From: an uncultured Mesonia sp.
GTDB lineage: Bacteria > Bacteroidota > Bacteroidia > Flavobacteriales > Flavobacteriaceae
NCBI GenBank assembly: GCA_947499595.1
Contig: CANMOY010000001.1
Coordinates: 1 to 64,000 of the forward strand
Direction: 5' to 3'
Length of the DNA stretch: 64,000 bases
Below are positions 43,110-51,694 of this stretch, one piece after another. The notes beneath the pieces were generated by a model. That model had not been told where the DNA came from, did no database searches, and was given only the letters and a program-made list of their open reading frames with translations. Position numbers and translations under genes: made by a program. The first letter of the stretch is position 1; each line of letters opens with the position of its first letter.

Positions 43110-43836
43110 TTAGGTAAACGCGCAAATTTTTATAAATTTCTATGCCAGAGGAAACCCAATATTTATACAAGCTATTGTCGCTTTGGTTTAATAACCACCA
43201 AAGTTAGGAGGAATTGAAATTACAGCCTTTGAAGAAGCCGATAGCACAGCAGATGACAATAAAAACGACTTCACTAGCATCAAAACAAATAATTTAATAA
43301 TCCAGTTCGGGGGGCATACTTATTTTATAAATGAATATTGTGAAGAATCAAGACGTTATGCGGTAATGATATACTGCCCAGAATATGTCTTTATCCATAC
43401 TCAGTAAGCTTTATCAATGAAATTTATGAGCACTTAGTTCGGTTCCTGGGCGAGCAATTCATCTATCAAAAAATACTTGACTTCAGCTTTGTGAAATCAC
43501 CATTTCCAGGAGTAGGGGAGTCAATAGCATATTTAAAACAAGACCTTGAAAACGATACCACCTGCTTCTTAAATAAACATAAAACCTATTGGTATTTAAT
43601 AAAAATCTCTGTAAATAATAACATATTTCTAAAAAGTTATATATTTTTGGGAATACAAACAAAATGCTCTTTCTGGTACCCGATTTTAACGTGTTCTCCT
43701 TGACTTGAAATTTAAGTCAACCTTGACAGGCTATTGGTGAACCTGCTAAATTTTCACTTCAATAACTTTTTGCACTTATCCAGTATAAAGTGTATTAAGA
43801 GTGTATGTTGATTAGATGTTATCAGTTGGCAATAAT
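43091..43836 (+). repeat. 0.7-kb repeat family R, copy 3
   Basis: Same order as copies 1 and 2: TTACCGTTAGTTAGGTAAACGCGC, GAAGAAGCCGATAGCACAGC, the GAATCAAGACGTTATGC block, CCAGGAGTAGGGGAG, ATAAACATAAAACC, TGGTACCCGATTTTAACGTG, and the tail TATCAGTTGGCAATAATTAG. The coding text has a frameshift near 43400. It ends at the start of the next cassette-like unit. Confidence 0.65.
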
Positions 43837-43849
43837 TAGAAAAACAAAA

Positions 43850-44308
43850 ATGAAAAAAATTTTACTATTATTTTTTATTGGGCTCTTAGCAACATCGTGT
43901 TACACATCTTACAAGGTTGTCCCAAAAACTTATGATTATACTAATAGCATCAATTTTACAATTGATAAAATTGAGGAAGGGAATAGCGTTGCGCACGGAA
44001 ACGGATCCTATAATACAAGTCGTGGAAATAAATTTGTGTTTGTTTACTTGACACTAAAAAACGAACTGGATGAAAAACAAGAATTGGATTTCGACCATTT
44101 TGTTCTATTAAATCCGAGAACAAAAACCAAGCATATAGCTGAATGGTCAATGGCTGTTGGACCCATAAATGTGTGGGGTAAAATAGATTCTTATATCCGA
44201 AAAGGAGATGAAAAAAAAAGAAAACTAGTCTTTATTTACCCAGAAGAGGATAAAGCGGAAATATTAATGGTCAAAGACAAAATCATCGAAATCGAATACG
44301 CTAAATAA
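43850..44308 (+). CDS. Small predicted lipoprotein
   Basis: This 152-residue protein from ATG 43850 has signal MKKILLLFFIGLLATSC, so it is a lipoprotein. The mature part is a single beta-rich domain with VFVYLTLKNELDEKQELDFDHF and KRKLVFIYPEEDKAEILM, the layout of DUF4352-like immunoglobulin-type lipoprotein domains. Function unknown. It follows the GTTGGCAATA core (43825-43834), but its 3' end lacks a matching complement, which suggests a hybrid or replaced unit. Confidence 0.6.
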   Translation: MKKILLLFFIGLLATSCYTSYKVVPKTYDYTNSINFTIDKIEEGNSVAHGNGSYNTSRGNKFVFVYLTLKNELDEKQELDFDHFVLLNPRTKTKHIAEWSMAVGPINVWGKIDSYIRKGDEKKRKLVFIYPEEDKAEILMVKDKIIEIEYAK

Positions 44309-44310
44309 CT

Positions 44311-44440
44311 AGGGGGAACAACTAAGCCTTCGTGTGGCCGGTACAGCGGGTCCTGTTGGCTTCCCTGAAAACTCTGCAGAACTCCATCCAGTAAAAAATT
44401 GTATTAAAAGGGTATAGTTGAGTTGATATAAACAGCTATG
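44311..44440 (+). repeat. Conserved inter-cassette spacer (copy 5)
   Basis: AACAACTAAGCCTTCGTGTGG, CCGGTACAGC, TCCTGTTGGCTTCCCTGAAAA, CATCCAGTAAAAAATTGTATTAAAAGGGTATAGTTGAGTTGATATAAACAG. The middle and 3' parts are nearly identical to 45487-45573. The GTTG core is replaced by CAGCTATGG. Confidence 0.6.
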
Positions 44441-44657
44441 GGTAAGTTAAGAAAAAGATTTAAGAATTTAAAATGCTATGGACAAATTCTTAAATAAAAT
44501 TTAAAAAGCAATCCTGTAAATAATTTAAAGATTTAAGCATTATATACGTTTAATGAATGATTTAATTTAACTTTAAGTGGAGTTCAGAAACCACTATAAT
44601 AAACGAGGTGAAGCCGAAAAACCTAAAGAGTAGGATATTAATGTCAAAAATATAATT
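44441..44657. other. Upstream region of the DUF6567-like gene
   Basis: AT-rich DNA without a gene. AGTGG/CCACT (about 44576-44595) forms a small hairpin. No clear promoter box is identified. Confidence 0.3.
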
Positions 44658-45014
44658 ATGAAAAAAATTATCTTAAAATCAATGTTTATTTTGTCAACTG
44701 CACTTTTATTTTCAAGTTGTGCAGCAGGTTTATCTGGAATGATGTCAGATTCTGCTTCTTTGAGCTCAAATAATTTTATTTACGCCAAAAAGAATGTTCA
44801 GGGAATGTCTCAAGCAACCTATGTTCTAGGTTTTGGAGGAATGAAAAGAGAAGCAATTGTAAATGAAGCTAAAACAAAAATGTTAGAGAATAATTCTCTA
44901 CAAAACAACCAAGCTATTGCAAATTTGAGTGTTGATTTTAAATATTCAAGTTTTTTAGGTATTGTAAATACAGTGAAATGTTATGTTAGCGCCGATATAG
45001 TTGAATTCAAATAA
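44658..45014 (+). CDS. DUF6567-like small lipoprotein
   Basis: This 118-residue protein has signal ILSTALLFSSCAAG. The mature domain has SDSASLSSNNFIYAKKNVQG, ATYVLGFGGMKREAIVNEAK and NQAIANLSVDFKYS, matching the pattern of DUF6567 lipoproteins of Bacteroidota. The family is beta-rich and of unknown role. The gene ends at a strong terminator. Unlike its neighbours it lacks clear complementary unit ends. Confidence 0.75.
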   Translation: MKKIILKSMFILSTALLFSSCAAGLSGMMSDSASLSSNNFIYAKKNVQGMSQATYVLGFGGMKREAIVNEAKTKMLENNSLQNNQAIANLSVDFKYSSFLGIVNTVKCYVSADIVEFK

Positions 45015-45028
45015 AACTACATCATAAA

Positions 45029-45077
45029 GAAAGTGAGTTTTTTAAGATATTAAATTGTCTTATAAAACTCACTTTTT
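45029..45077 (+). terminator. Rho-independent terminator after the DUF6567-like gene
   Basis: AAGTGAGTTTT (45031-45041) pairs with AAAACTCACTT (45064-45074), then a short T-run. The stem is 11 bp with an inner AAGATA/TGTCTT extension. Confidence 0.75.
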
Positions 45078-45255
45078 AAATTTAATAGATATGATAAATA
45101 AAATATTGCAATTTATTTCTCGGATTTAAAGTTAACAATATTAGTTCCTAGTTGTTCTAGCACAACATTAATTAGCTCAATTCCAAGTGACTCTAAATTT
45201 TATGTCAATGAAGAATGTAAGCTTCCCCTAATTAGAACTGCTTAGTTTTTCAAAA
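45078..45255. other. Intergenic DNA with left flank of the IS3 remnant
   Basis: No gene. From 45217 the sequence GTAAGCTTCCCCTAATTAGAACTGC is the same as at 11013, in two blocks, and probably represents the IS3 end. Confidence 0.4.
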
Positions 45256-45486
45256 TTACATATTTATTTGTTTTTTAATTCCTCTTCGGCTAGCCCAAGA
45301 GGAATTAAGTTTTGCGAATTTTACAGGCGAAATTTTACCTAAGCTATCGTGTGGTCTTTTATGGATGTAATCCTCCATCCAAATTTTAGTTTGCTCTCGA
45401 ACCTGATCTAGGTTTTCAAAAGTATACTTGTTTAGAACCCCTCTTCTATATGAGCTGTTGAAGCGCTCTACAAAAGCGTTTTGGAT
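45256..45486 (-). pseudogene. IS3-family transposase remnant, copy B
   Basis: The C-terminal part of an IS3-type integrase: NAFVERFNSSYRRGVLNKYT with the catalytic Glu, [34 protein letters not shown]. It corresponds to copy A (11053-11300) but is truncated further, breaking at ~45486 exactly where spacer sequence (ATCCTGTTGACTTCC) starts. Residues read upstream of that point are spacer-derived. Non-functional. Confidence 0.75.
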
Positions 45487-45573
45487 CCTGTTGACTTCCC
45501 TGAAAACTCTGCAGAACTCCATCCAATAAAAAATTGTTTTAAAAGTGTTTAGTTGAGTTGATATAACGAGTTG
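45487..45573 (+). repeat. Conserved inter-cassette spacer (copy 6)
   Basis: TCCTGTTGACTTCCCTGAAAA, CATCCAATAAAAAATTGTTTTAAAAGTG, GAGTTGATATAACGAGTTG, almost the same as 44351-44430. The left half is cut by IS3 copy B. The core is GTTGTAAATA (45570-45579). Confidence 0.6.
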
Positions 45574-45605
45574 TAAATAATACCTAAAAAAACACTACGA
45601 ACGAA

Positions 45606-46190
45606 TTGAAAAAACGACTTTTACTTATAATTGGAATTCTTATTTTACTTACTATTGGATTCTTCTTATCTAAAAAAATAAATCTGAATCCGAATTATGA
45701 AGTCGGACAGAAAATTGATAGCCTTAATGGTGTTGCCGTTTATTATAATGGACGAGTTGGAAATGTGGATGGACGAGTATTAGCAAAAGATGGGTATAAT
45801 CTTGGACTGAAATACCAATGTGTAGAATTCGTTAAACGATATTATTATGAAGAGTTAAACCATAAAATGCCTGATTCTTATGGACACGCAAAAGATTTTT
45901 TTAATTCGCAAATAAAAGACGGAAAAATAAACAAACAACGAAATTTAATGCAGTTTAATAATCCGAGTAAATCTAAACCAAAAATAGATGATTTAGTGAT
46001 TTATTCTGCAACAACGATGAATAAATATGGACACGTTTCAATTGTTTCAAACGTAACTGAAAACGAAATTGAGATTATTCAGCAAAATCCAGGACCTTTT
46101 GGAAGTTCAAGAGAAAAATATGAATTGATAAATAAAAACGGAAAATGGAAAATAAAAAACGACCGAATTTTAGGTTGGTTAAGAAAATAG
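45606..46190 (+). CDS. CHAP-domain protein with N-terminal membrane anchor
   Basis: This 194-residue protein starts at TTG 45606 with KKRLLLIIGILILLTIGFFL, a signal anchor. The CHAP (cysteine/histidine amidohydrolase-peptidase) domain has the catalytic Cys in YQCVEFVKRYY near residue 72 and the His in YGHVSIVSNV near 142, followed by EIEIIQQNPG. Such enzymes cut peptidoglycan peptides or glutathionylspermidine-like amides. The single copy with an anchor suggests action in the periplasm. It is a lone gene between spacers and could be an interbacterial or cell-wall-remodelling cargo. Confidence 0.8.
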   Translation: MKKRLLLIIGILILLTIGFFLSKKINLNPNYEVGQKIDSLNGVAVYYNGRVGNVDGRVLAKDGYNLGLKYQCVEFVKRYYYEELNHKMPDSYGHAKDFFNSQIKDGKINKQRNLMQFNNPSKSKPKIDDLVIYSATTMNKYGHVSIVSNVTENEIEIIQQNPGPFGSSREKYELINKNGKWKIKNDRILGWLRK

Positions 46191-46359
46191 CCCCGTTGCT
46201 GGTCTATTGCATCGCGTTGCTTGGCCTATTAACCAAGTCTGCCTCGATAGGTTAATGCTGAACCTACTAGATTTTCGCCACAGTAACCTTGCTGCTTTTG
46301 ATCCAAAACAAAACGGTATGAAAAGTGTATTTTAGAGTTGATGTAACCAGTTGGCATTC
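46191..46359 (+). repeat. Conserved inter-cassette spacer (copy 7)
   Basis: CATCGCGTTGC, AACCAAGTCTGCCTCGATAGG, CTACTAGATTTTCGCCACAGTAA and AAAAGTGTATTTTAGAGTTG, ATGTAACCAG, as in copy 4. It ends at GTTGGCATTC (46350-46359). Confidence 0.55.
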
Positions 46360-46364
46360 ACATT

Positions 46365-47063
46365 ATGAAATATAAAACTATCTTTTTTGTAACAACACTA
46401 ATGCTGAATTTAAGCTGTGTCCAGAATAGTGAAACAAAAAAAAACGATATTCAACAAGATCTAAGTTCTAGAAGGGAGCGTTATTTTAAGAAAGTGCATT
46501 TTAAAAATACTTTTGAGAAAGACTCTACTTTGGAAAAAAAAATAGCTTTCGATTTTATAAAAATTTCAAACAATGAAAAAACCGATAGTATTATATCTAT
46601 TTGTAACTGTGACAAGAACATTAAGGACAATTCAATTAAAATACAAATAGAAACAGGAATTCCAACTCAAAAAGAGCTAGATACAATGAGCGATAGTTCC
46701 AATAAAAGGTGGAATACGATATTGCAAACAAGATTCGGACCAGTAAATGAATTTAGCGGACAGTTTAAATTCTTAAATATTGAATTAAAAGATAGTTTGG
46801 TGAAAAGCATAAACATTTATTCAAAATCGACTGAAAATGAATATAATGGAGCTGACTTTGATTCACTGACAATAGATCGTTTTAAAATTAAAATTTCAAA
46901 ATTTGATTATTCAATAGCTTCAAACGTTTACGGCGAATTTGAATTGAGACTTGATAAAAGCTTTGGGTTATTTGAAAATGACACAATTTTAAAAGGTCGT
47001 TTTTTATGTAATAATTGGATTATTAGAGACAAAGAAAAAATTAAAAATTGGGAAATCAACTAA
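46365..47063 (+). CDS. Predicted lipoprotein of unknown function
   Basis: This 232-residue protein has a lipoprotein signal (TLMLNLSCVQNSE). The mature part is Lys/Asp-rich with the Cys pair SICNCDK and strand-like segments such as GPVNEFSGQFKFLNIELKDS. No family recognised. The unit begins GTTGGCATTC (46350-46359). AAATGTCAAT (47075-47084) after the stop matches its complement at 7 of 10 positions, all differences being transitions. Confidence 0.6.
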   Translation: MKYKTIFFVTTLMLNLSCVQNSETKKNDIQQDLSSRRERYFKKVHFKNTFEKDSTLEKKIAFDFIKISNNEKTDSIISICNCDKNIKDNSIKIQIETGIPTQKELDTMSDSSNKRWNTILQTRFGPVNEFSGQFKFLNIELKDSLVKSINIYSKSTENEYNGADFDSLTIDRFKIKISKFDYSIASNVYGEFELRLDKSFGLFENDTILKGRFLCNNWIIRDKEKIKNWEIN

Positions 47064-47093
47064 TAAAAATTACCAAATGTCAATAATTTACAA

Positions 47094-47205
47094 CCGCAAT
47101 TACGGCATCCATAACCGTATGGAGACTGCGTCCGAATCCACTCGGAATTGCTAAAGTAAGTGTAAACCGAAAAATTTGCTTACTTTAACCCGCAATTGCG
47201 GATTT
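47094..47205. repeat. attC-like hairpin at the right end of the cassette strip
   Basis: TAAAGTAAG (47152-47160) and CTTACTTTA (47179-47187) are perfect arms around a loop containing AAACCGAAAAATTTGC. That loop text is shared with the 717-837 hairpin (TTAACCGAAAAACTTGC). The stem extends through AATTGC (47146-47151) and GCAATT (47192-47197) with four extra bases bulged on one side. CCGCAATTACGG and CCGCAATTGCGG flank it. Confidence 0.5.
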
Positions 47206-48160
47206 GCCAGACTATTACCATACAAATTACACCAATGTAAATTTCTTGAAAGATGAGATTCTAGGTGGGTATTTATACCTTTAGTAAATGGAGTTTTAGG
47301 AGTAGTTTTTTCGTGAATTGATAAAGTCACCCTTAACAATGTCGGTCGATTTGCATCATGATATCTTTTCTTTAATTATACTTCTCACCCGATTTCACAG
47401 CGTTTTCATAATTATACTTCAACTATTCTCGTGTTTTCAGTAACGCATAACCTAGTAAAATCAATTACTCAAACCAAAGATTCTCTGCTAAATAGGTTGG
47501 GTGTATGATAAAACCCTAACCATGTAATAATTTTTGTACTAATGTTTTACCGTTTAAAACTATAGGGGTCTAAATCTCAAATTGAAAGTTCTTGCTTATC
47601 TACCCATCAAAACAGCAATATAATGCTCTTATTTTTAATGATGGCCAAAAAAGACTCGTGTAGAAATTTATTTTTTTTGTGCTCTCAATAGTTTAAGGAT
47701 GTTTTACTGGTGCTGTTGAGTTTCCGTTTGACTGTTTATTTATGATAAATATTATAATTTAGTGAAATAAATTGCAATCAATTAATAGAAGTATTTTCGT
47801 TTAAACCCTGATATAGCCACATCTTTGGGTTTTTGGCTATGATGACAACTTGGTAAAGCTAACAGAACAATCTGTTTTTAAGTGTTTTTAAGATTTCTTT
47901 ACCAGGCTTTTTGTAAAAATCTCTGTTAATAATTATTTTCAATAAATTTTTTAATCACTATAAATAACTCTAATTTTAAGGTGTTAAATAATTTTTGTTT
48001 AAACAAATATGTTAAAGCAACGCCTATGATATAGTATTAAAAATGTACCCCGAGGTTTTTTCTGGTTTTTTTTTACAGCATCCAGAACCAGGCTACCAGG
48101 TAGCTGACCTCTAATAAAACGTATTGAAAATGCTGTACAATAATTTAAATTGTTTCTTTT
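47206..48160. other. Gene-free kilobase
   Basis: No frame on either strand has coding character. No known RNA, repeat shared with the rest of the window, or att site is apparent. It separates the cassette strip from the HU-like gene and probably marks the edge of the accessory region. Confidence 0.45.
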
Positions 48161-48544
48161 ATGGTTTCTTTAAAACCCGTGGGCAAAAAAAACCCACAAG
48201 ATGTGACTGCACCACCGCAGTTTTATGCGCAAGCCGTAAAAACAGGTTTAACCGACCTAAATCGTTTGGCTTATTTAATTTCGAACCAATCTACCGTTCG
48301 TGAACCGGATTGTTTAGCGGTATTAAGTGCCTTGGTACATAATATGACCGATGAACTTTCACAAGGACGTGTAGTGCAACTGGGTAGTTTAGGAAACTTT
48401 CAAGTAGGGGTAAGCTCAGAACCGAGTAGTACTCCCGAGGAGGTTAACGCCAGTAATGTCAAGCAAATACGCTTAAATTACAGACCCGGTAAACGTGTGC
48501 GTAAAGCACTCGAGACAATGGACTTTAAATTGATCGGTGGCTAG
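48161..48544 (+). CDS. HU-related DNA-binding protein
   Basis: This 127-residue protein is of the Bacteroidota HU-like type: an N-terminal PVGKKNPQDVTAPPQFYAQA followed by the HU fold, with VVQLGSLGNFQVGVSSEPS and VKQIRLNYRPGKRVRKAL, the strand-arm region. It binds DNA non-specifically in the nucleoid. Length is slightly above ordinary HU (90), as expected for this subfamily. It is followed by a terminator, and its 3' region is partly duplicated 300 bases downstream. Confidence 0.85.
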   Translation: MVSLKPVGKKNPQDVTAPPQFYAQAVKTGLTDLNRLAYLISNQSTVREPDCLAVLSALVHNMTDELSQGRVVQLGSLGNFQVGVSSEPSSTPEEVNASNVKQIRLNYRPGKRVRKALETMDFKLIGG

Positions 48545-48577
48545 AAACTTGCGATTTATTTAAGTTGATTAAATAAA

Positions 48578-48609
48578 GGTTTCGTTTGAAAAAACGAGGC
48601 CTTTTTTTT
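48578..48609 (+). terminator. Rho-independent terminator of the HU-like gene
   Basis: GGTTTCGTTT and AAACGAGGCC form a stem (with G-T pairs), then eight T residues. It starts 33 bases after the stop. Confidence 0.7.
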
Positions 48610-49395
48610 GTGCGTCGGTTAAATGTTAACCTCGCCAACTTCCATTCTTAAAAATTCTTCCCTTTCTCCTTTCACAAACCCAGCAGTTTGTAATCATAAG
48701 CAGCGCAGTTTATCCTGATAAACCCAGCAGTTTGTTGTTGCAAGCACAGCAGTTTGTAAAATAAGCCGCTGAGCTTTTTAAAGATGCTTTAAAAACCGAA
48801 TAAAAAGACACAAAAAAAGCTCAAAATGTACTGGCGGCTAGAAACTTGTGATCTTTTTTGAGCTTGTTAAATAAAGGTTTTTAACGTAGTATAAGTAATA
48901 CTTATGTGTAACAAATATACTCAAATAGGGCGATTATCACCTCTGAAATCAAATGAAATTTATGGTAAAATAGAACTATTCGAGATCTATTTATAGATTA
49001 AGTTGCTGTATTTTTCGACAAAATGCTTAAAAAAATCCAATCTTGGCAACGCGTATGCTCCACATTTAATGAATCAAAATCTGCCTTTTAAAATTTAAAC
49101 TTCTAAAAATACGATAACCTAACTATTTAAAAAATAGGAGGGGAGTGTCATTTTCTGCGCTCCTATTTATACTATAGTATATGAAGATTATTGACTGCTC
49201 AAACCGCGCAAAAGAGCTGCTTTTAAACGCCATTACCCAGGCAGCTATAATTTAGATTTTTATTAGAAAATATGTTGTTGTCTTATAGGTTATAATCGCA
49301 AATATTTAAATGCCTTTAGAATACTATTATACAACGTTAATTTTCTCTAAATAACATTCAGTGAAATCGATTTGTATAAGCTTTAAGCGGAATTA
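48610..49395. other. Gene-free stretch with short repeats and a duplicated HU-gene end
   Basis: CAGCAGTTTGT occurs three times at 48681-48757 (plus CAGCGCAGTTTAT), an array of about 20-25-base spacing. GGCGGCTAGAAACTTGTGA...AAATAAAGGTTT (48834-48880) duplicates the HU stop region at 48536-48580. Otherwise nothing is recognised, and the interval lies between two convergent genes. Confidence 0.5.
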
Positions 49396-51684
49396 TTAAT
49401 TGACTACATTACTGATTTTATTTTCGTTTTCTGGATCGATGCTAAATATATGTATCCATTTGTTCATTGCTAATTGGTTCAAATGCTGATGCTTGTCTAA
49501 GATTTGCTGAACCATTTGTTTTGGCGCGTTGATGTATACCGATAACCGCAAGGGGTGATGATAATATTTTTTATCATTCTGGTATAGAGATTGTTGAGGT
49601 AACCCACGTTTTAGATCGCCCATATTCCCTTCGATTACTCCAAATTTTCCTGTAATATTATGAAAGATCTTTGATCCACCACCTAGATTCTCATTATCTA
49701 CGGTAGAGAAATAATAATGGTTGTTGATCCATTGGGTAACTACCATTGGGCCCAAAAGTATGTTCTCAAGTGCTTTAGCTTTTGGGTCAAGTTTGTAATC
49801 GTAAGAATGTAAAAACACCTCAGTACCCAAATCTATTTGTTGACTTAAAGATCGTGGTCCGATTAGAAATCCTGCATTTTTGGCTAAACCCCATTCTGGT
49901 CGTACTTCGGCCCAATTTAATCCCTTTTTGCTAGCGAGTTTTTTAAGGTTGTTTTCATTTCCAAGGCGTTCGCTTAAGCAGGATTGCTGTACTTGCTCTA
50001 AATAGGCTTCTATTTCTTTAATACGTTTTAATTGCTTACTATTTTCTGTATGATAATAGAGTTCTATTTTTTCTGTGGTGGTATTGTGTTGGGCACCTAT
50101 AAATAAGGTGTCTTCTGGGATATTAATATTGTATTGTTCTCTAAGCCCTTTTCGCACCTCAAAAGAATTGGCCAATTTAGCCAAAAGTCTAGCATTGGGT
50201 CCACCAGCATGCGCCGCACAGGCACCGCAATCTAAACTAGAGGCAAACGGATTATTGGTACTCGTACTGCCATGCCCAGCAAAAATTACTAATGGAGCAA
50301 ATTTTTTCCACCCCATCATTTCAAAAGCGGTTTTTACAATTTCAATTTTTGTATTAAGTGCAACTGGCTGGTTGCTGTCAAATAGTTCAGGTTCTGCAAT
50401 TTGCTCCTTTTTTACAATAGGTTTTCCCAGCTTATAACGGTGAGCTGGGGTAACCGTACTTTTAATCAAATGAAATCCGTAAAGTAAGCCAGCACCTTCA
50501 ACAAATCCAAATGCAGCTGGTAACATATTTTTTAATCGCTTGAGAAAGTAATCGTAAAATCCGATGGATTCCTTTTGTTTTTTGTAGCGTTTGAATTTTT
50601 TATCCTGGTTTTCTAAGGGTGTTTCCTTTGCCGTGAATGCAGGATCTAAAATGGGCGGACAAGCATTATAGGTTTGCTGAGTATCTGGACAATTATATTT
50701 CATGGCAAGGCCAAAAAAACCTGCATAACCAAAGGTTTCATTTCGTTGGTTACTTTCAATAATACGACGAATTCGTTCAGATCGCGTATCAATGCAAAAC
50801 ACCCATTGAGCATCTAAATCTTTAGTAGTTTGGCTGTCTAGCTCATTATTTTGGGTAAGGCCATTCTTAATTTTTTCCTCAAAAGCTATTTGCCAAGACT
50901 GTTCCCAGGCGTTTAACCAAATATGACTTAGGCTTGAAGTCTTGTTTTGAGGTGAATCAGATGTTACTTCAGCTTTAGAGCGTAAATCATAATCTATAGC
51001 ATAAGCTAATCCTAGTCGAACCGCTAAAAAATCTAAAGGGGTTATGGGGTATTCTTTTTGCCAATCTGGTTTATTTTTTTCTCGGTGTTTAATGTACCCC
51101 AACCAGCCGGGAAGCGCTAATAACTGAGATTTAAGAATAATTTTTTGCTTTTCTTTCGGATATTGATTTAGAACAAACAATATATTTTCCTCAGCGGTTT
51201 TAGGCAACTCAGTTATTTTGCCTTTTCGGATTTGTTTATCGGTAGCGGCTAATTTTTTCCAAGCAGCGTAAAAGCCTTTTTCTCTAAAAGGCATCGCCCA
51301 TTCGGCCACCCCTTCATCTAAAAAGCTACTCAGCCATTTTATATGTAATTGATCTAATCGATCGTACTGTTTTTGATGGGTTTCAGATTCCTGAGCCAAT
51401 TGTTCAAAACAAGTCTCAGGATGATCAATAATGCCATTTTGAGTTAGAAGATTACTTAAGATGTCGGCATTAATCTCCCCATTTAAATAAGCTTTTTTAA
51501 ATTGATCTGCATTAGGGTAGGGATTAATCTGTAATTCTTTTTTAGCGCTTAATACCGCATCTTCAAAGGGCAAATGCTGATAACCTGAAAGTTGATTTGA
51601 AGTAACAAAAGCATATAGCGGTTGAGTATCTGCGATTTTGTTTAGTAAATTTTCTATCTCTTTTTTGATGGATGAATCGGACAT
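49396..51684 (-). CDS. dabA: DabA-type inorganic carbon transporter subunit (DUF2309)
   Basis: This 762-residue protein is of the DUF2309/UPF0753 family. It has the zinc site of a beta-carbonic-anhydrase-like centre: VFCIDTRSERIRR near residue 298 (Cys, Asp) and GHGSTSTNNPFASSLDCGAC near 471-486 (His, Cys). In DABs this subunit works with a proton-conducting membrane partner to hydrate CO2 and accumulate bicarbonate, driven by cation gradient. It lies 10 bases after dabB in the same operon. All metal ligands are present, so it appears functional. Confidence 0.92.
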   Translation of the reverse strand: MSDSSIKKEIENLLNKIADTQPLYAFVTSNQLSGYQHLPFEDAVLSAKKELQINPYPNADQFKKAYLNGEINADILSNLLTQNGIIDHPETCFEQLAQESETHQKQYDRLDQLHIKWLSSFLDEGVAEWAMPFREKGFYAAWKKLAATDKQIRKGKITELPKTAEENILFVLNQYPKEKQKIILKSQLLALPGWLGYIKHREKNKPDWQKEYPITPLDFLAVRLGLAYAIDYDLRSKAEVTSDSPQNKTSSLSHIWLNAWEQSWQIAFEEKIKNGLTQNNELDSQTTKDLDAQWVFCIDTRSERIRRIIESNQRNETFGYAGFFGLAMKYNCPDTQQTYNACPPILDPAFTAKETPLENQDKKFKRYKKQKESIGFYDYFLKRLKNMLPAAFGFVEGAGLLYGFHLIKSTVTPAHRYKLGKPIVKKEQIAEPELFDSNQPVALNTKIEIVKTAFEMMGWKKFAPLVIFAGHGSTSTNNPFASSLDCGACAAHAGGPNARLLAKLANSFEVRKGLREQYNINIPEDTLFIGAQHNTTTEKIELYYHTENSKQLKRIKEIEAYLEQVQQSCLSERLGNENNLKKLASKKGLNWAEVRPEWGLAKNAGFLIGPRSLSQQIDLGTEVFLHSYDYKLDPKAKALENILLGPMVVTQWINNHYYFSTVDNENLGGGSKIFHNITGKFGVIEGNMGDLKRGLPQQSLYQNDKKYYHHPLRLSVYINAPKQMVQQILDKHQHLNQLAMNKWIHIFSIDPENENKISNVVN

Positions 51685-51694
51685 AAACTTAAAA

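Noticed and set aside
1..47205. A classical integron
   Set aside because: No IntI-type tyrosine recombinase is encoded in the window, most spacers do not match the RYYYAAC/GTTRRRY consensus, and several have no long hairpin. The resemblance is in logic rather than in sequence.
48678..48757. Possible CRISPR-like array of CAGCAGTTTGT
   Set aside because: The repeats are only about 11 bases, with irregular spacing and no cas genes. No CRISPR array is visible anywhere in the window.
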